From NCBI GenBank assembly GCA_023151315.1, contig JAKLJE010000016.1, forward strand, positions 29,336 to 93,335: 64,000 nt of DNA, written 5' to 3'. Source of the stretch: Bacteroidia bacterium (GTDB taxonomy: Bacteria; Bacteroidota; Bacteroidia; Palsa-965). This document shows, piece by piece, positions 9,674 to 18,338 of the stretch. How positions within the stretch are numbered: the first letter of the stretch is position 1; each line of letters begins with the position of its first letter. Under the pieces are notes generated by a model that had not been told where the DNA came from, ran no database searches, and saw nothing but the letters and a program-made list of their open reading frames with translations. The position numbers and the translations under genes are program-made.

Positions 9674-9706
9674 CAAAGCCTTCTGAGGCAGAGGGCTTCT
9701 AAGATA

Positions 9707-10042
9707 CTACCAGTAAAATTTCCGGAAGAAACGGAACACATCGCGTTTAAGGAATCGGGCCGCGATGTGAATATAGAACATGATGAGGATCGGAAATATA
9801 ACGATGATAAGTTTGTTATAGTTCCACGCGGTGATGAAATCGAAATGAATGGAATGCTGTACAGCGCGGGTTAATCCGCAGCCGGGACAATCCTTTTTCA
9901 GAAGTAATTGAGAAGGACAAACACTCTGGCCTTTATCGAAATATTTAGCCGGAAGAATCAATAAAACAACAGGCAGAGCCAACCAGATTGTCAGCCCTGC
10001 CCATCGAAGCAAATTTTTCAGTTGCGAATTATTTTTTTCCAA
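9707..10042 (-). CDS. DUF2752 membrane protein
   Basis: The 111-residue protein carries the DUF2752 signature CPSQLLLKKDCPGCGLTRAV around residues 42-61 (Cys, CPGCGLTRA). It has one hydrophobic segment before it (about 15-32) and one after it (about 75-95). The family is a small two- or three-helix membrane protein widespread in Bacteroidota, with no established function. Its start overlaps the end of the upstream YqaE-type gene by 14 bases, so the two are probably co-translated. Confidence 0.88.
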   Translation of the reverse strand: MEKNNSQLKNLLRWAGLTIWLALPVVLLILPAKYFDKGQSVCPSQLLLKKDCPGCGLTRAVQHSIHFDFITAWNYNKLIIVIFPILIMFYIHIAARFLKRDVFRFFRKFYW

Positions 10043-10598
10043 GGATAATCACAAGAGCGTGGATCATTCCCGGGAGACCGCAGAGCAAAGTGAGAATCAG
10101 GTTCACCGTGCAACGGCTGGTCCAGCTTCCTTCGTAAAGGTACATTGCCAGTGGCGGAAGAAGGATAGCAAGGATGATGAGCAACACAGGATCGGTATCC
10201 CCGCCCGGAGCTGCAGCGTTATTTGCGTTGGATTTCTGAGCCTGTTTGATAACAGCAGGAGCTGTTTTCTGTACATCCGATTTCTTCACTTCAGAAACGA
10301 TGTTTTTTACTGTGCTGCGAACTTCTTTTGAAGATGGAGCAACAGCTGTTTGTGTATTTTGCGGAGCAACTTCATTTTCAGTTACAACAGTATTCAGTTC
10401 GGTAACCGTAGTTGTGTTTTCAGTAGCTACAGGAGCAATGCTTACCGCGTCTTTGCGTTCTGATTTTTGTTCAGTTGCTTTTTCAACTTTGTTGTTCCAG
10501 CTGATGTAGTAACCGTTCAGGTGGTGACGTTTTTCAATGCTGCACGAAGTGTAGATCAAGCTGAGTGCCAGCACACCAATGAGAGAAAGTTTTTTCAT
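10029..10598 (-). CDS. Lipoprotein-like protein with C-terminal YqaE/Pmp3 membrane domain
   Basis: The first 19 residues look like a lipoprotein signal (MKKLSLIGVLALSLIYTSC, lipid Cys at 19). A Thr/Val/Ala-rich low-complexity linker of about 100 residues follows. The last 55 residues match the YqaE/Pmp3 family: DPVLLIILAILLPPLAMYLY, then a second helix with LTLLCGLPGMIHALVII. Pmp3 proteins are normally stand-alone two-helix membrane peptides of about 52 residues, so this form is extended. The gene precedes and overlaps the DUF2752 gene. If the Cys is lipidated, the linker would lie in the periplasm. Confidence 0.85.
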   Translation of the reverse strand: MKKLSLIGVLALSLIYTSCSIEKRHHLNGYYISWNNKVEKATEQKSERKDAVSIAPVATENTTTVTELNTVVTENEVAPQNTQTAVAPSSKEVRSTVKNIVSEVKKSDVQKTAPAVIKQAQKSNANNAAAPGGDTDPVLLIILAILLPPLAMYLYEGSWTSRCTVNLILTLLCGLPGMIHALVIILGKK

Positions 10599-10962
10599 AA
10601 ATAGTTGTTTAACGGGTTATTGATTTCTCAAAGATATAATTCAGGCGCGTGAAAAAAATATTTTTTTAGAGTAAAAAAAGGTGATTGAAATCAGAATGGA
10701 GAATAGACTTGAACAGTAGGCAGTTAAAGAAAAGAACTGTTAGTTTCATCAGATCGTAATAATCCATCCTCTATGAAAATTTAGTTTCCAACATACTGGT
10801 TTGTTGCGTTAACCAGCGCATAAAAGTAATATCCTGAAGAGGCCTAGAATTATGCTCCCGCATCGGTCATTTCTTTTAATTAGCTTAACTTGTCTGAATT
10901 GATCGAAGTGGTGACATCTTACTTCGTAAATCCGTTTACACTATGCACAGTACTTTTATATC
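10599..10962. other. Gene-free 364-bp divergent intergenic region
   Basis: This AT-rich stretch separates a minus-strand lipoprotein gene from a plus-strand hydrolase. CAAAGATA at 10629-10636 reads TATCTTTG on the minus strand, a good -7 element 31 bases from the lipoprotein start. No RNA gene, hairpin or small coding frame stood out in the rest. Confidence 0.5.
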
Positions 10963-11793
10963 ATGATTACAAAAGCATCGTCCATTATTAAGAATTGCGC
11001 TGTCACATTTTTGGTTGCTGCCTTATTTATTTCCTGCCAACAACATAAAAAGGAATTTAAACTATCAACTTCTTTTGTCGAAATTGACACTGCCCGACTT
11101 CAGGTTTTCACCGGAGGTGAAGGAGAGAATACCGTGGTGTTTGAATCCGGACTGGGAGTAGATGGATCTACATGGTTGGAAAGCGGCATCTTCGATTCTA
11201 TTGGACAGAATGATCAGGTTATTGCGTATGACAGACGAGGTTATGGAAAATCGTCGCAACCGGTTGATGCAAGAGGATTGCAAGCATTGGTAGATGATCT
11301 TGCAATGATTATTAATAAAACGGCTTCCAATGAAAAAGTGATTCTTGTAAGTCATTCGTTGGGTGGTTCAATTGCCCGTGCATACGCCATACAACATCCG
11401 GATAAAATAAAAGCGCTGTTATTCATAGATCCTAACCACGAGAAATTCACCGAGTACGCATCTATGTCTCAAGCTCATGAAGACACTCTAGTTCAGTTGT
11501 TCGCTGCTGAGAACATGAACGGTGCCGCAATGGAAGCGGAGCGGTTGCTGGAGAATCGTAGCTTTATGAAGCAGCTATCCACATTGCCTGATGTTCCTGT
11601 AATTGTAATCACATCAATAAAAACAGACGATGAAATGACAGCGGAAAGTGTGGCAGACTGGTCTTTGGCGCATGAATCATTGGGAACGGGAATTACTTCT
11701 TTTACTCATATCAAGACGGATAAGTCGGGACACTTTATTTATCTTGAAGAACCGAATTTGGTTATTGAGTGGATCAGGAAATTGATGAAGTGA
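10963..11793 (+). CDS. Alpha/beta-hydrolase lipoprotein
   Basis: The 276-residue protein begins with a lipoprotein signal ending LFISC (Cys about 25). The fold is alpha/beta hydrolase. The oxyanion-loop strand VVFESGLGVDGSTW precedes IAYDRRGYGKSS, and the nucleophile elbow is VSHSLGGS (near 128). The C-terminal His is in DKSGHFIYLEEP. The Asp of the triad is probably in the segment before VIVITSIKTDDEM. It should be an envelope-anchored esterase or lipase-like enzyme; substrate unknown. It precedes a DHFR-like gene by 46 bases. Confidence 0.82.
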   Translation: MITKASSIIKNCAVTFLVAALFISCQQHKKEFKLSTSFVEIDTARLQVFTGGEGENTVVFESGLGVDGSTWLESGIFDSIGQNDQVIAYDRRGYGKSSQPVDARGLQALVDDLAMIINKTASNEKVILVSHSLGGSIARAYAIQHPDKIKALLFIDPNHEKFTEYASMSQAHEDTLVQLFAAENMNGAAMEAERLLENRSFMKQLSTLPDVPVIVITSIKTDDEMTAESVADWSLAHESLGTGITSFTHIKTDKSGHFIYLEEPNLVIEWIRKLMK

Positions 11794-11839
11794 CTATGCA
11801 AACTAAAAACGCATCATTAGATAAAATTGAACAATCAAA

Positions 11840-12460
11840 ATGAGCAAAATAATTTTCGACAGCGGAATTTCATTGGATGGTTATTTTGCAGGGGATAACA
11901 GAGGTCCTGCAAATCCTATGGGCGGAGTTTCCGGGCAGATACACGCATGGATGTTTAACCAGAAAGCATTTTGGCAGCATCTTGGTTTTGAAGGAGGAAA
12001 TGAAGACGGAGCTGACGGGAAATACATCAGAGAAACTTTCGCCAGAACCGGCGCATACATAATGGGTAAAAGAATGTTTGAAGAAGGCATGACGAGTTGG
12101 CCCAACGATTTATTCAAAGCGGATGTTTATGTTCTGACGCATGAAGTGCGCGATCCGTGGGTGCAGGAAGGGTCAACAACTTTTCACTTTATAAACGACG
12201 GAATTGAAAGTGCGTTAAGTAAAGCGAAGTTATCTGCAAACGGAAAAGACATCCGGATACAAGGCGGTGCGAATACGATTCAACAGTTTTTAAATGCCGG
12301 ACTGATTGATGAGTTTTTCATTCACATCGCGCCTGTTTTTCTGGGCAGCGGCATTCGATTGTTTGATGGTATTGACAAAGACAAGTATGAATTAAAAATT
12401 GCAGAAGTAATACCATCAGCGCTAACTACGCATTTGAGGTATGAGCTGATAAGAAAGTAA
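11840..12460 (+). CDS. Dihydrofolate reductase family protein (RibD C-terminal fold)
   Basis: The 206-residue protein shows the RibD_C/DHFR-like pattern. It has N-terminal FDSGISLDGYFAG, a middle IMGKRMFEEG motif, and the nucleotide-binding stretch DIRIQGGANTIQQFLNAGLI. The typical ending FFIHIAPVFLGSGIRLFDGI follows. Members of this group are NADPH-dependent reductases of mostly unknown substrate, and many are not true folate enzymes. It lies 46 bases after the hydrolase gene in the same direction. Confidence 0.85.
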   Translation: MSKIIFDSGISLDGYFAGDNRGPANPMGGVSGQIHAWMFNQKAFWQHLGFEGGNEDGADGKYIRETFARTGAYIMGKRMFEEGMTSWPNDLFKADVYVLTHEVRDPWVQEGSTTFHFINDGIESALSKAKLSANGKDIRIQGGANTIQQFLNAGLIDEFFIHIAPVFLGSGIRLFDGIDKDKYELKIAEVIPSALTTHLRYELIRK

Positions 12461-12528
12461 GTGAAAGTTCAGCGTTCGCCCGTGTTGAAGGAAAATTTCA
12501 GACGATTTGATTACTGTAAAGAATGAAA

Positions 12529-13101
12529 TCAGAACAAATGAAACTCCGGATCATGAAAGACCGTTCTGTCGAAGTTGTAACGATACGCAGCGTACACTTC
12601 GTGTGCTGAGCTGATATCGAGTCCGAAGCAGGCGTTGCCCGGGGAAAAGACTCTGTATCCAATATATTCTCCTTTTTGCAGGGGCGAATAGCTCACATCT
12701 AATTCCGGTGTAATACTTTTCGATTTCGTTTTGTTCATTCTGTTGCGTTCCCAACGCAAAACGGATTTTCCGACGCCGGCGCGAATCATCAAACTGTTGT
12801 CGGAGAAAAGCACAACACCCGTGCTCATAGTTTTGTACCAGGTTTGCGTGTACATTTCACCTTTCGAATGAAACCATGTTAATGATGCGTATGCGCCGGT
12901 AGCGTGCCGCGAATTCATCATTTCGAATACAAAGGGAGTGTAAGAGATTTCTGCACCGAAAGAAATTCCTGCTCCGAAAATATAACCTGCGCGTAAACCG
13001 GGAATTGCGAGACCGGGTCTGAATTCAAGCGCTTGCACATGATTTCGCGTTGATGCGAGAAGTAGAAATGCTGAGAAAGTTACTCGAAGTAACAGTGACA
13101 T
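12529..13101 (-). CDS. Exported protein of unknown function, possible small beta-barrel
   Basis: The 190 residues start with a signal peptide (MSLLLRVTFSAFLLLASTRNHVQA). Many short amphipathic strands with aromatic residues follow (GISFGAEISYTPFVFEM, AYASLTWFHSKGEMYTQTW, AAYRYNFDRTVF). The pattern resembles an outer-membrane beta-barrel or a strand-rich periplasmic protein. I do not recognise a family. It is convergent with the upstream DHFR-like gene and shares its direction with dxs, whose stop codon is 52 bases beyond its start. Confidence 0.6.
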   Translation of the reverse strand: MSLLLRVTFSAFLLLASTRNHVQALEFRPGLAIPGLRAGYIFGAGISFGAEISYTPFVFEMMNSRHATGAYASLTWFHSKGEMYTQTWYKTMSTGVVLFSDNSLMIRAGVGKSVLRWERNRMNKTKSKSITPELDVSYSPLQKGEYIGYRVFSPGNACFGLDISSAHEVYAAYRYNFDRTVFHDPEFHLF

Positions 13102-13153
13102 GCAGGACCGTTTACGCTATAACGTTCCTAACCGAAAAAGATACACTACACCA

Positions 13154-15100
13154 TTATACCAAAACCGCAGACGGTTTCAGCACCATTCGCTTCGCCTGTT
13201 CTTCGATTGAAGCCGCATCATATCCGCATTCTCTCCACAACTCCGGTTGTTCACCGTGTTCAACCCATTTATCAGGAATACCGAGGCGCTTTACTTCTGC
13301 AGAGTAGTTGTGATCTGCCATGAATTCAACCACTGCACTTCCGAATCCTCCTTGTATGCAACCGTCTTCAACGGTAATCACTTTAGAGTGTTTCGAGAAA
13401 ACTTCATGCAGCATTTTTTCATCCAAAGGTTTTGCAAAACGCATGTCGTAATGCGCAGCATCAATTCCTGATTTTTTCAAAGCTTCACAAGCTTCAACCG
13501 CAAAGTTGCCAGGATGTCCGAATGTAAGTATGGCAATATCTTTTCCGTCGCGGATTTTTCTTCCCGTACCGATTGTGATTTCTTCGAAAGGTGTTCTCCA
13601 TTCCGGCATAACACCGTTACCGCGTGGATAACGAATTGAGAATGGAACCGCATTCTTATCGAGTTGTGCCGTGTACATCAGATTGCGAAGTTCGCTTTCA
13701 TTCATCGGTGCACTCACAACCATATTCGGGATGCAACGGAAATACGCAATATCAAATGATCCGTGATGCGTTGGCCCATCTGCACCTGCAAGTCCGCCAC
13801 GATCCAGACACAACACAACGTGCAGTTTCTGCAGAGCAATATCATGCACTACCTGATCGTATGCGCGCTGCATGAACGAAGAATAAATATTGCAATACGG
13901 AATCATGCCCTGCGTTGCAAGACCTGCAGAGAACGTTACTGCATGCTGTTCAGCAATACCTACGTCAAATGCACGATCCGGCATGGCCTTCATCATGATA
14001 TTCAGCGAACATCCGCTCGGCATTGCAGGAGTGATTCCCATGATCTTCGGATTCTTCTCTGCCAATTCAACCATTGTGTGTCCGAACACATCCTGATATT
14101 TAGGTGGCTGCGGCTCTGTTACTGCAGATTTTACTATCTGTCCTGTATGCTTGTCAAACAAGCCCGGTGCGTGCCAAAGTGTAGGATTTCCTTCTTCAGA
14201 AAATTTGAAACCTTTTCCTTTCGTGGTAAGCACGTGAAGAATTTTCGGTCCCGGAATATCTTTCAAATCGCGCATCACTTTCACTAAGCGATCCACATCG
14301 TGTCCGTCGATAGGACCGAAATAGCGGAACTTCAGTGATTCGAAAAGATTACTTTGCTTGAGCAACGCGCTCTTCAGTGTGTCACTGACTTTAGTTGCAA
14401 TGCTCTGCGCATCCGGACCGAACTTGCTGATCTTACCGAGCATCTTCCACACTTCATCTTTCACTTTGTTGTAAGTGTGTGAAGTGGTGATGTCGTTCAG
14501 ATATTCTTTCAGCGCACCCACATTCGGATCGATACTCATGCAATTGTCGTTGAGCACAACGAGCAGATTACTTTTCTCAATGCCGGCGTGATTCAGTGCT
14601 TCGAATGCCATTCCCGCAGTCATGGATCCATCACCGATTACAGCGATTGCCTGACGATCTTCATTTTTTCTGTTGGCAGCAACTGCCATTCCCAATGCAG
14701 CTGAAATGGAAGTGGAAGAGTGTCCCACTCCGAAAGTATCGTATTCGCTTTCGCTGCGTTTCGGGAAACCGCTGATGCCTTTGTATTTGCGATTCGTGTG
14801 AAATACATCACGACGACCTGTAAGAATTTTGTGTCCGTATGCCTGATGTCCGACATCCCACACGAGTTGATCGTATGGAGTATTAAAAACATAATGCAAA
14901 GCGACGGTGAGTTCTACAACTCCCAGGCTCGCACCAAAGTGACCGCCTTTAACGGAGACGAGATCAATGATGTATTGTCTCAGCTCTTTTGAAAGCTGCG
15001 GTAACTGTTCTTCCGATAAAAGACGGAGATCTTCAGGTGAATTGATTTGACCGAGCAATTTGCCGGGTACAAATTCATTCTTTTCAGGGGTGTGTGCCAT
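13154..15100 (-). CDS. dxs: 1-deoxy-D-xylulose-5-phosphate synthase
   Basis: Dxs condenses pyruvate and glyceraldehyde-3-phosphate in a thiamine-diphosphate-dependent step, the entry to the MEP isoprenoid pathway. The start at 15100 (MAHTPEKNEF) gives 648 residues. The N-terminal domain contains VKGGHFGASLGVVELT and the thiamine/Mg motif GDGSMTAGMAFEALNHAG (about 155-172). The transketolase-like middle domain has DRGGLAGADGPTHHG, and a transketolase C-terminal domain ends the protein. TACATTTG lies just upstream on the minus strand. Product assignment is secure. Confidence 0.96.
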   Translation of the reverse strand: MAHTPEKNEFVPGKLLGQINSPEDLRLLSEEQLPQLSKELRQYIIDLVSVKGGHFGASLGVVELTVALHYVFNTPYDQLVWDVGHQAYGHKILTGRRDVFHTNRKYKGISGFPKRSESEYDTFGVGHSSTSISAALGMAVAANRKNEDRQAIAVIGDGSMTAGMAFEALNHAGIEKSNLLVVLNDNCMSIDPNVGALKEYLNDITTSHTYNKVKDEVWKMLGKISKFGPDAQSIATKVSDTLKSALLKQSNLFESLKFRYFGPIDGHDVDRLVKVMRDLKDIPGPKILHVLTTKGKGFKFSEEGNPTLWHAPGLFDKHTGQIVKSAVTEPQPPKYQDVFGHTMVELAEKNPKIMGITPAMPSGCSLNIMMKAMPDRAFDVGIAEQHAVTFSAGLATQGMIPYCNIYSSFMQRAYDQVVHDIALQKLHVVLCLDRGGLAGADGPTHHGSFDIAYFRCIPNMVVSAPMNESELRNLMYTAQLDKNAVPFSIRYPRGNGVMPEWRTPFEEITIGTGRKIRDGKDIAILTFGHPGNFAVEACEALKKSGIDAAHYDMRFAKPLDEKMLHEVFSKHSKVITVEDGCIQGGFGSAVVEFMADHNYSAEVKRLGIPDKWVEHGEQPELWRECGYDAASIEEQAKRMVLKPSAVLV

Positions 15101-15116
15101 CGCGAGTATTACAGAG

Positions 15117-15124
15117 CAAATGTA
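15117..15124 (-). promoter_or_regulatory. -7 promoter element of dxs
   Basis: The minus strand reads TACATTTG here, 17 bases before the dxs start. A TTTG lies 24 bases further upstream (15149-15152), slightly beyond the usual spacing. Confidence 0.5.
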
Positions 15125-15243
15125 CGAAAACACGAAGGGAAAGGTTCACAAAATCTGCAAAATCAGGAGGTTAAGCCGCCTTTTGGGCGGTTTGTTGAGG
15201 CATTTTACATCAGCTTAGTGCAATGTGTGAGCAGAAATACTGG

Positions 15244-15936
15244 CTACACAATCAGTTCGCTGGCCACAACTTCACCATCATGCAGACGTATGGTTCTGTC
15301 GGTTTGCGCGGCAAGATTCATGTCGTGCGTCACTACCATAATGGTTTGATTGTATTTTTCCTTCAGCTCGCGGAAAATATCAAACACCAGTTGCGCATTT
15401 TTTGAATCAAGGTTTCCTGTAGGTTCATCTCCGAAAATAATATCCGGATCGTTGATCAATGCACGCGCAATAGCCACACGTTGCTGTTGTCCTCCGGAAA
15501 GTCGGCTTGCTTTTTTATCTGCCTGATCGACGAGACCCAACATTCCCAGTTTTTCAAGAGCACGTTTTCTGATTTCAGCGTCGCTGTACTTTCCGAGCTT
15601 CAACGCTGGCAACATCACATTGTCCAGAACGGTGAATTCAGGAAGCAGATAATGGAACTGAAATACGAATCCGATTTTTTCATTGCGGATTTCCGCCAAC
15701 TCATTTTTCGTTTTCACGGAGAGATCTTCACCGGCAAGATAAATGTGTCCTTCGTAATCGGTATCCAAAGTTGAAAGCACATAGAGCAAAGTTGATTTTC
15801 CGCTTCCCGAAGATCCGACAATGGAGATAAACTCTCCGCGTTCCACAGCGATGTTGACTTTTTTCAAAGCCTGAAAATCTACCGGATCACGGAAGAATTT
15901 GTCGAGGTTTTTTGTTTCAAGAATCGCGCTCATCAC
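15244..15936 (-). CDS. ABC transporter ATP-binding protein (LolD/MacB type)
   Basis: The 230-residue ATPase has Walker [10 protein letters not shown] (about 42-50), the Q-loop region [12 protein letters not shown], signature [12 protein letters not shown] and Walker [15 protein letters not shown]. The H-loop is VVTHDMNLA. The LLPEFT segment is typical of the LolD/MacB group. It overlaps the permease gene by 4 bases (ATGA), so the two are translationally coupled. With the upstream adaptor it forms a MacAB-like exporter. A true lipoprotein-release (LolCDE) role is less likely because an HlyD-type adaptor is present. Confidence 0.9.
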   Translation of the reverse strand: MMSAILETKNLDKFFRDPVDFQALKKVNIAVERGEFISIVGSSGSGKSTLLYVLSTLDTDYEGHIYLAGEDLSVKTKNELAEIRNEKIGFVFQFHYLLPEFTVLDNVMLPALKLGKYSDAEIRKRALEKLGMLGLVDQADKKASRLSGGQQQRVAIARALINDPDIIFGDEPTGNLDSKNAQLVFDIFRELKEKYNQTIMVVTHDMNLAAQTDRTIRLHDGEVVASELIV

Positions 15937-17198
15937 TTACTTCTTATAATATCAATGGCATCTACTTTGGAAGCTTTGCGCGCAGGAATATATCCGGCTA
16001 GTGCAGTTGCAAGCAAACCGAACATATACGCGAATACAAAGAATGCAGGTGAAGAATTAAACTGCAGATATTCCATCGCTACAAAGCCTCGTACGTCCAT
16101 TTTGATGTGTCCGACAATTTGCTGCAATGCATAACCAACTGCCAACCCCAGCAAACCACCGAGAATTCCGATCACGAGTGATTCGGTTAAGAAGATCGTG
16201 CGAATGTCTTTGTCTTTGAATCCAGTTGCTTTCAGAATAGCGATATCCGGAAGCTTCTCGTAAATGATCATCATCAGAATATTGAAGATCCCGAAGCCGG
16301 AAACAATGAGAATGGATGCGATAATCAGATACGTAACCATATTCTGAATTTTGAACACGCTGAAAATATTTGCATTCGCGGATTCCCAATCCTGTGCCGT
16401 GTAACCGAATTTTTCCTGAAAGTAAACCGAAAGCGGTTTTGCTTTGTTGATGTCTTTAAGTTTGATGTTGAGATCGGTGATGTAACTTCCATCAACATTC
16501 AGCAGTTTCTGTGCATTGCGGATGTTAATGTATGCGCGTGAATTGTCCAGCTCCACAATTCCGGATTTGTGAATGCCCACAACTTTCAGATCCAATCCGA
16601 TTCCTTTCGGAGAAACAACAAACATATTGTCGCCCACTTTTGCGCCGAGTTTCATGGCCAGTCCTTCGCCGAGAATAATTCCGTTCGGAGTGGTTTCCAG
16701 TTTGCGCAAATCTCCTTCGATCATGTATTTCTCCACTGAGAAAATGGCATTTTCCTTTTCAATCTCAACTCCGGAAACACGACCTGAAATCTGCGCAATA
16801 CCCAATTTGAAAATCGCCTGCGAACCGATGAAAGGTGAAACGCCCGCTACATCCGGATGACGACTGATGATGTCCATCAACTGTTTCCCGTTTTTCAGTT
16901 TCGGATCTTCCACTTCCGGTTTCTGATTGCGAACTACATTCCATGTTTTCCCATCGTCATGAAAACGATCGAGCAGGGAAGGGCGCTCTCCCTGAACATC
17001 ATTATAAATTCTGATGTTCGCTGATGTGTTCACCGTTTGCTCAATAAACATGGTTTGGAATCCTGACATCAGTCCGGCCTGAAAAATGAAAATAGCAATT
17101 CCGAAAGTCACGCCCAGCATGGCAACAATGGTCTGCCTCTTCTTCGAAAGAAGATGCGTCATCGCAATGCGGAAGGATGGACTTTTAAAGAATGACAT
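15933..17198 (-). CDS. ABC transporter permease, MacB/FtsX family
   Basis: The 421-residue protein has an N-terminal transmembrane helix (about 18-40, QTIVAMLGVTFGIAIFIFQA) and a large periplasmic MacB-type core domain (about 45-275). Three C-terminal helices follow (about 285-310, 335-360, 380-405), carrying the FtsX signature FGIFNILMMIIYEKLPDIAILKATGF. This is the normal layout for a mechanotransmission-type ABC permease. The gene lies 21 bases downstream of an HlyD-type adaptor gene and is coupled to the ATPase gene. Confidence 0.9.
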   Translation of the reverse strand: MSFFKSPSFRIAMTHLLSKKRQTIVAMLGVTFGIAIFIFQAGLMSGFQTMFIEQTVNTSANIRIYNDVQGERPSLLDRFHDDGKTWNVVRNQKPEVEDPKLKNGKQLMDIISRHPDVAGVSPFIGSQAIFKLGIAQISGRVSGVEIEKENAIFSVEKYMIEGDLRKLETTPNGIILGEGLAMKLGAKVGDNMFVVSPKGIGLDLKVVGIHKSGIVELDNSRAYINIRNAQKLLNVDGSYITDLNIKLKDINKAKPLSVYFQEKFGYTAQDWESANANIFSVFKIQNMVTYLIIASILIVSGFGIFNILMMIIYEKLPDIAILKATGFKDKDIRTIFLTESLVIGILGGLLGLAVGYALQQIVGHIKMDVRGFVAMEYLQFNSSPAFFVFAYMFGLLATALAGYIPARKASKVDAIDIIRSK

Positions 17199-17219
17199 TC
17201 GAATATTAAATTGCGTAGT

Positions 17220-18302
17220 TTATTTTTCCAGTTGATCGCTTTCCGTAATTCCGCTGAGTACTTCCACGAATTCCAGATCGCTCACGCCGGAAGTAATCTT
17301 CACCGGTTCTTCTTTCCCTTTTACCTTGACTAAATTTCCCGGCTTTATGTATTCGCGTGGAATTACTAATGCATTTTTCTTTTGAGAAACAATGATGTTC
17401 GATTCAACAGACATGCCGCTGTAAATGTTCATTTCAGGTTTCAATTCTATTGTTGCAGTTACTCGTGCTGTTTTGTTTCCCGCACTGATGCGCGGATAAA
17501 TTTCCTGCACGGTTCCTTTCAGTTCCACATCTTTGAACGCATCAATTTCATAAATCACGTTCTGACCGGTTTGTACGAATGAAACATCTGTTTCATCGAT
17601 GCTCAATTCCACTTCAAATTCATTTGCAGATCCGATTTCCACCAATACCATTTGCGAATTCACCAAATCTCCGATATTCGGAACGATGTCGTACACTTTT
17701 CCGTTGACAGCAGCTGCGATTGTATAATCACCCAGATTGCTGTTCTGTGCATCGAGTTGTAATCTTGCATTCTCTGATTCTGTGCGCAATCGATCTTTCG
17801 TTGAAGTATAGTTCATCTGCGAACGACGATACGCTGCGCGTGAATTGTCGAGCAACACTTTCGCCTGATCATATTGCATCTGTGAGGTGCTCTTCTGCGC
17901 CAGCAGATTCTCGTAGCGACGGAAGTTCACGGAATCCAACTCATACTTCGACTGCAAAGCCATCATGTCCTGCTTCAAAGCTGAAAGAACCGGCCCGTTT
18001 TCAGAGGCATTCCGCGATGCAAGTGCAAATTGATTTTTTGCCGCTTCAACATTTATCGTGTTGATCTCACTTCTGATTCGCAACAACGGTTGTCCTGCTT
18101 TTACAGTGTCGCCAACGTTTACAAAAATCTCTTCCACATATCCAGGGAGACGAGCGGAAACTTTGTAATCGTTTTTAGGGAACAGTTTCCCTGAAGCGTA
18201 CACCGCCTGCGTGATATCTCTCTTTTCCGGAGATGCAGTTTCAGTTTTACCGCCGCATGATGCAAGCAGTACTGTCAGAGCGAAAGGAAGCAGTTTCTTC
18301 AT
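17220..18302 (-). CDS. Periplasmic adaptor (HlyD/MacA family) lipoprotein
   Basis: The 360-residue protein starts with a lipoprotein signal (MKKLLPFALTVLLASC, Cys 16). A lipoyl half-motif (VSARLPGYVEEIFVNVGDTV), a coiled-coil hairpin at about 95-185, the second lipoyl half, and beta-barrel segments follow. This is the membrane fusion protein of a tripartite exporter. It leads an operon with the MacB-like permease and ATPase. An intrinsic terminator for the upstream RND operon ends immediately before its ATG, so it either has its own promoter within the RND gene or depends on read-through. Confidence 0.9.
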   Translation of the reverse strand: MKKLLPFALTVLLASCGGKTETASPEKRDITQAVYASGKLFPKNDYKVSARLPGYVEEIFVNVGDTVKAGQPLLRIRSEINTINVEAAKNQFALASRNASENGPVLSALKQDMMALQSKYELDSVNFRRYENLLAQKSTSQMQYDQAKVLLDNSRAAYRRSQMNYTSTKDRLRTESENARLQLDAQNSNLGDYTIAAAVNGKVYDIVPNIGDLVNSQMVLVEIGSANEFEVELSIDETDVSFVQTGQNVIYEIDAFKDVELKGTVQEIYPRISAGNKTARVTATIELKPEMNIYSGMSVESNIIVSQKKNALVIPREYIKPGNLVKVKGKEEPVKITSGVSDLEFVEVLSGITESDQLEK

Positions 18303-18303
18303 G

Positions 18304-18332
18304 GTATAAAAAAGGCGGGAAATGATCCCGCC
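18304..18332 (-). terminator. Intrinsic terminator after the RND permease gene
   Basis: On the minus strand GGCGGGA and TCCCGCC form a perfect 7-bp stem followed by TTTTTT. The T-run ends a few bases before the ATG of the adaptor gene (start 18302). Confidence 0.85.
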
Positions 18333-18338
18333 ATTAAA

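Noticed and set aside
12461..12528. Possible terminator between the DHFR-like gene and its convergent neighbour
   Set aside because: No stem longer than 5 bp with a T-run could be found.
15173..15192. Hairpin AGCCGCC/GGGCGGT between dxs and the ABC ATPase gene
   Set aside because: The T-rich side faces the plus strand, where there is no gene to terminate; a minus-strand terminator would lack a T-run.
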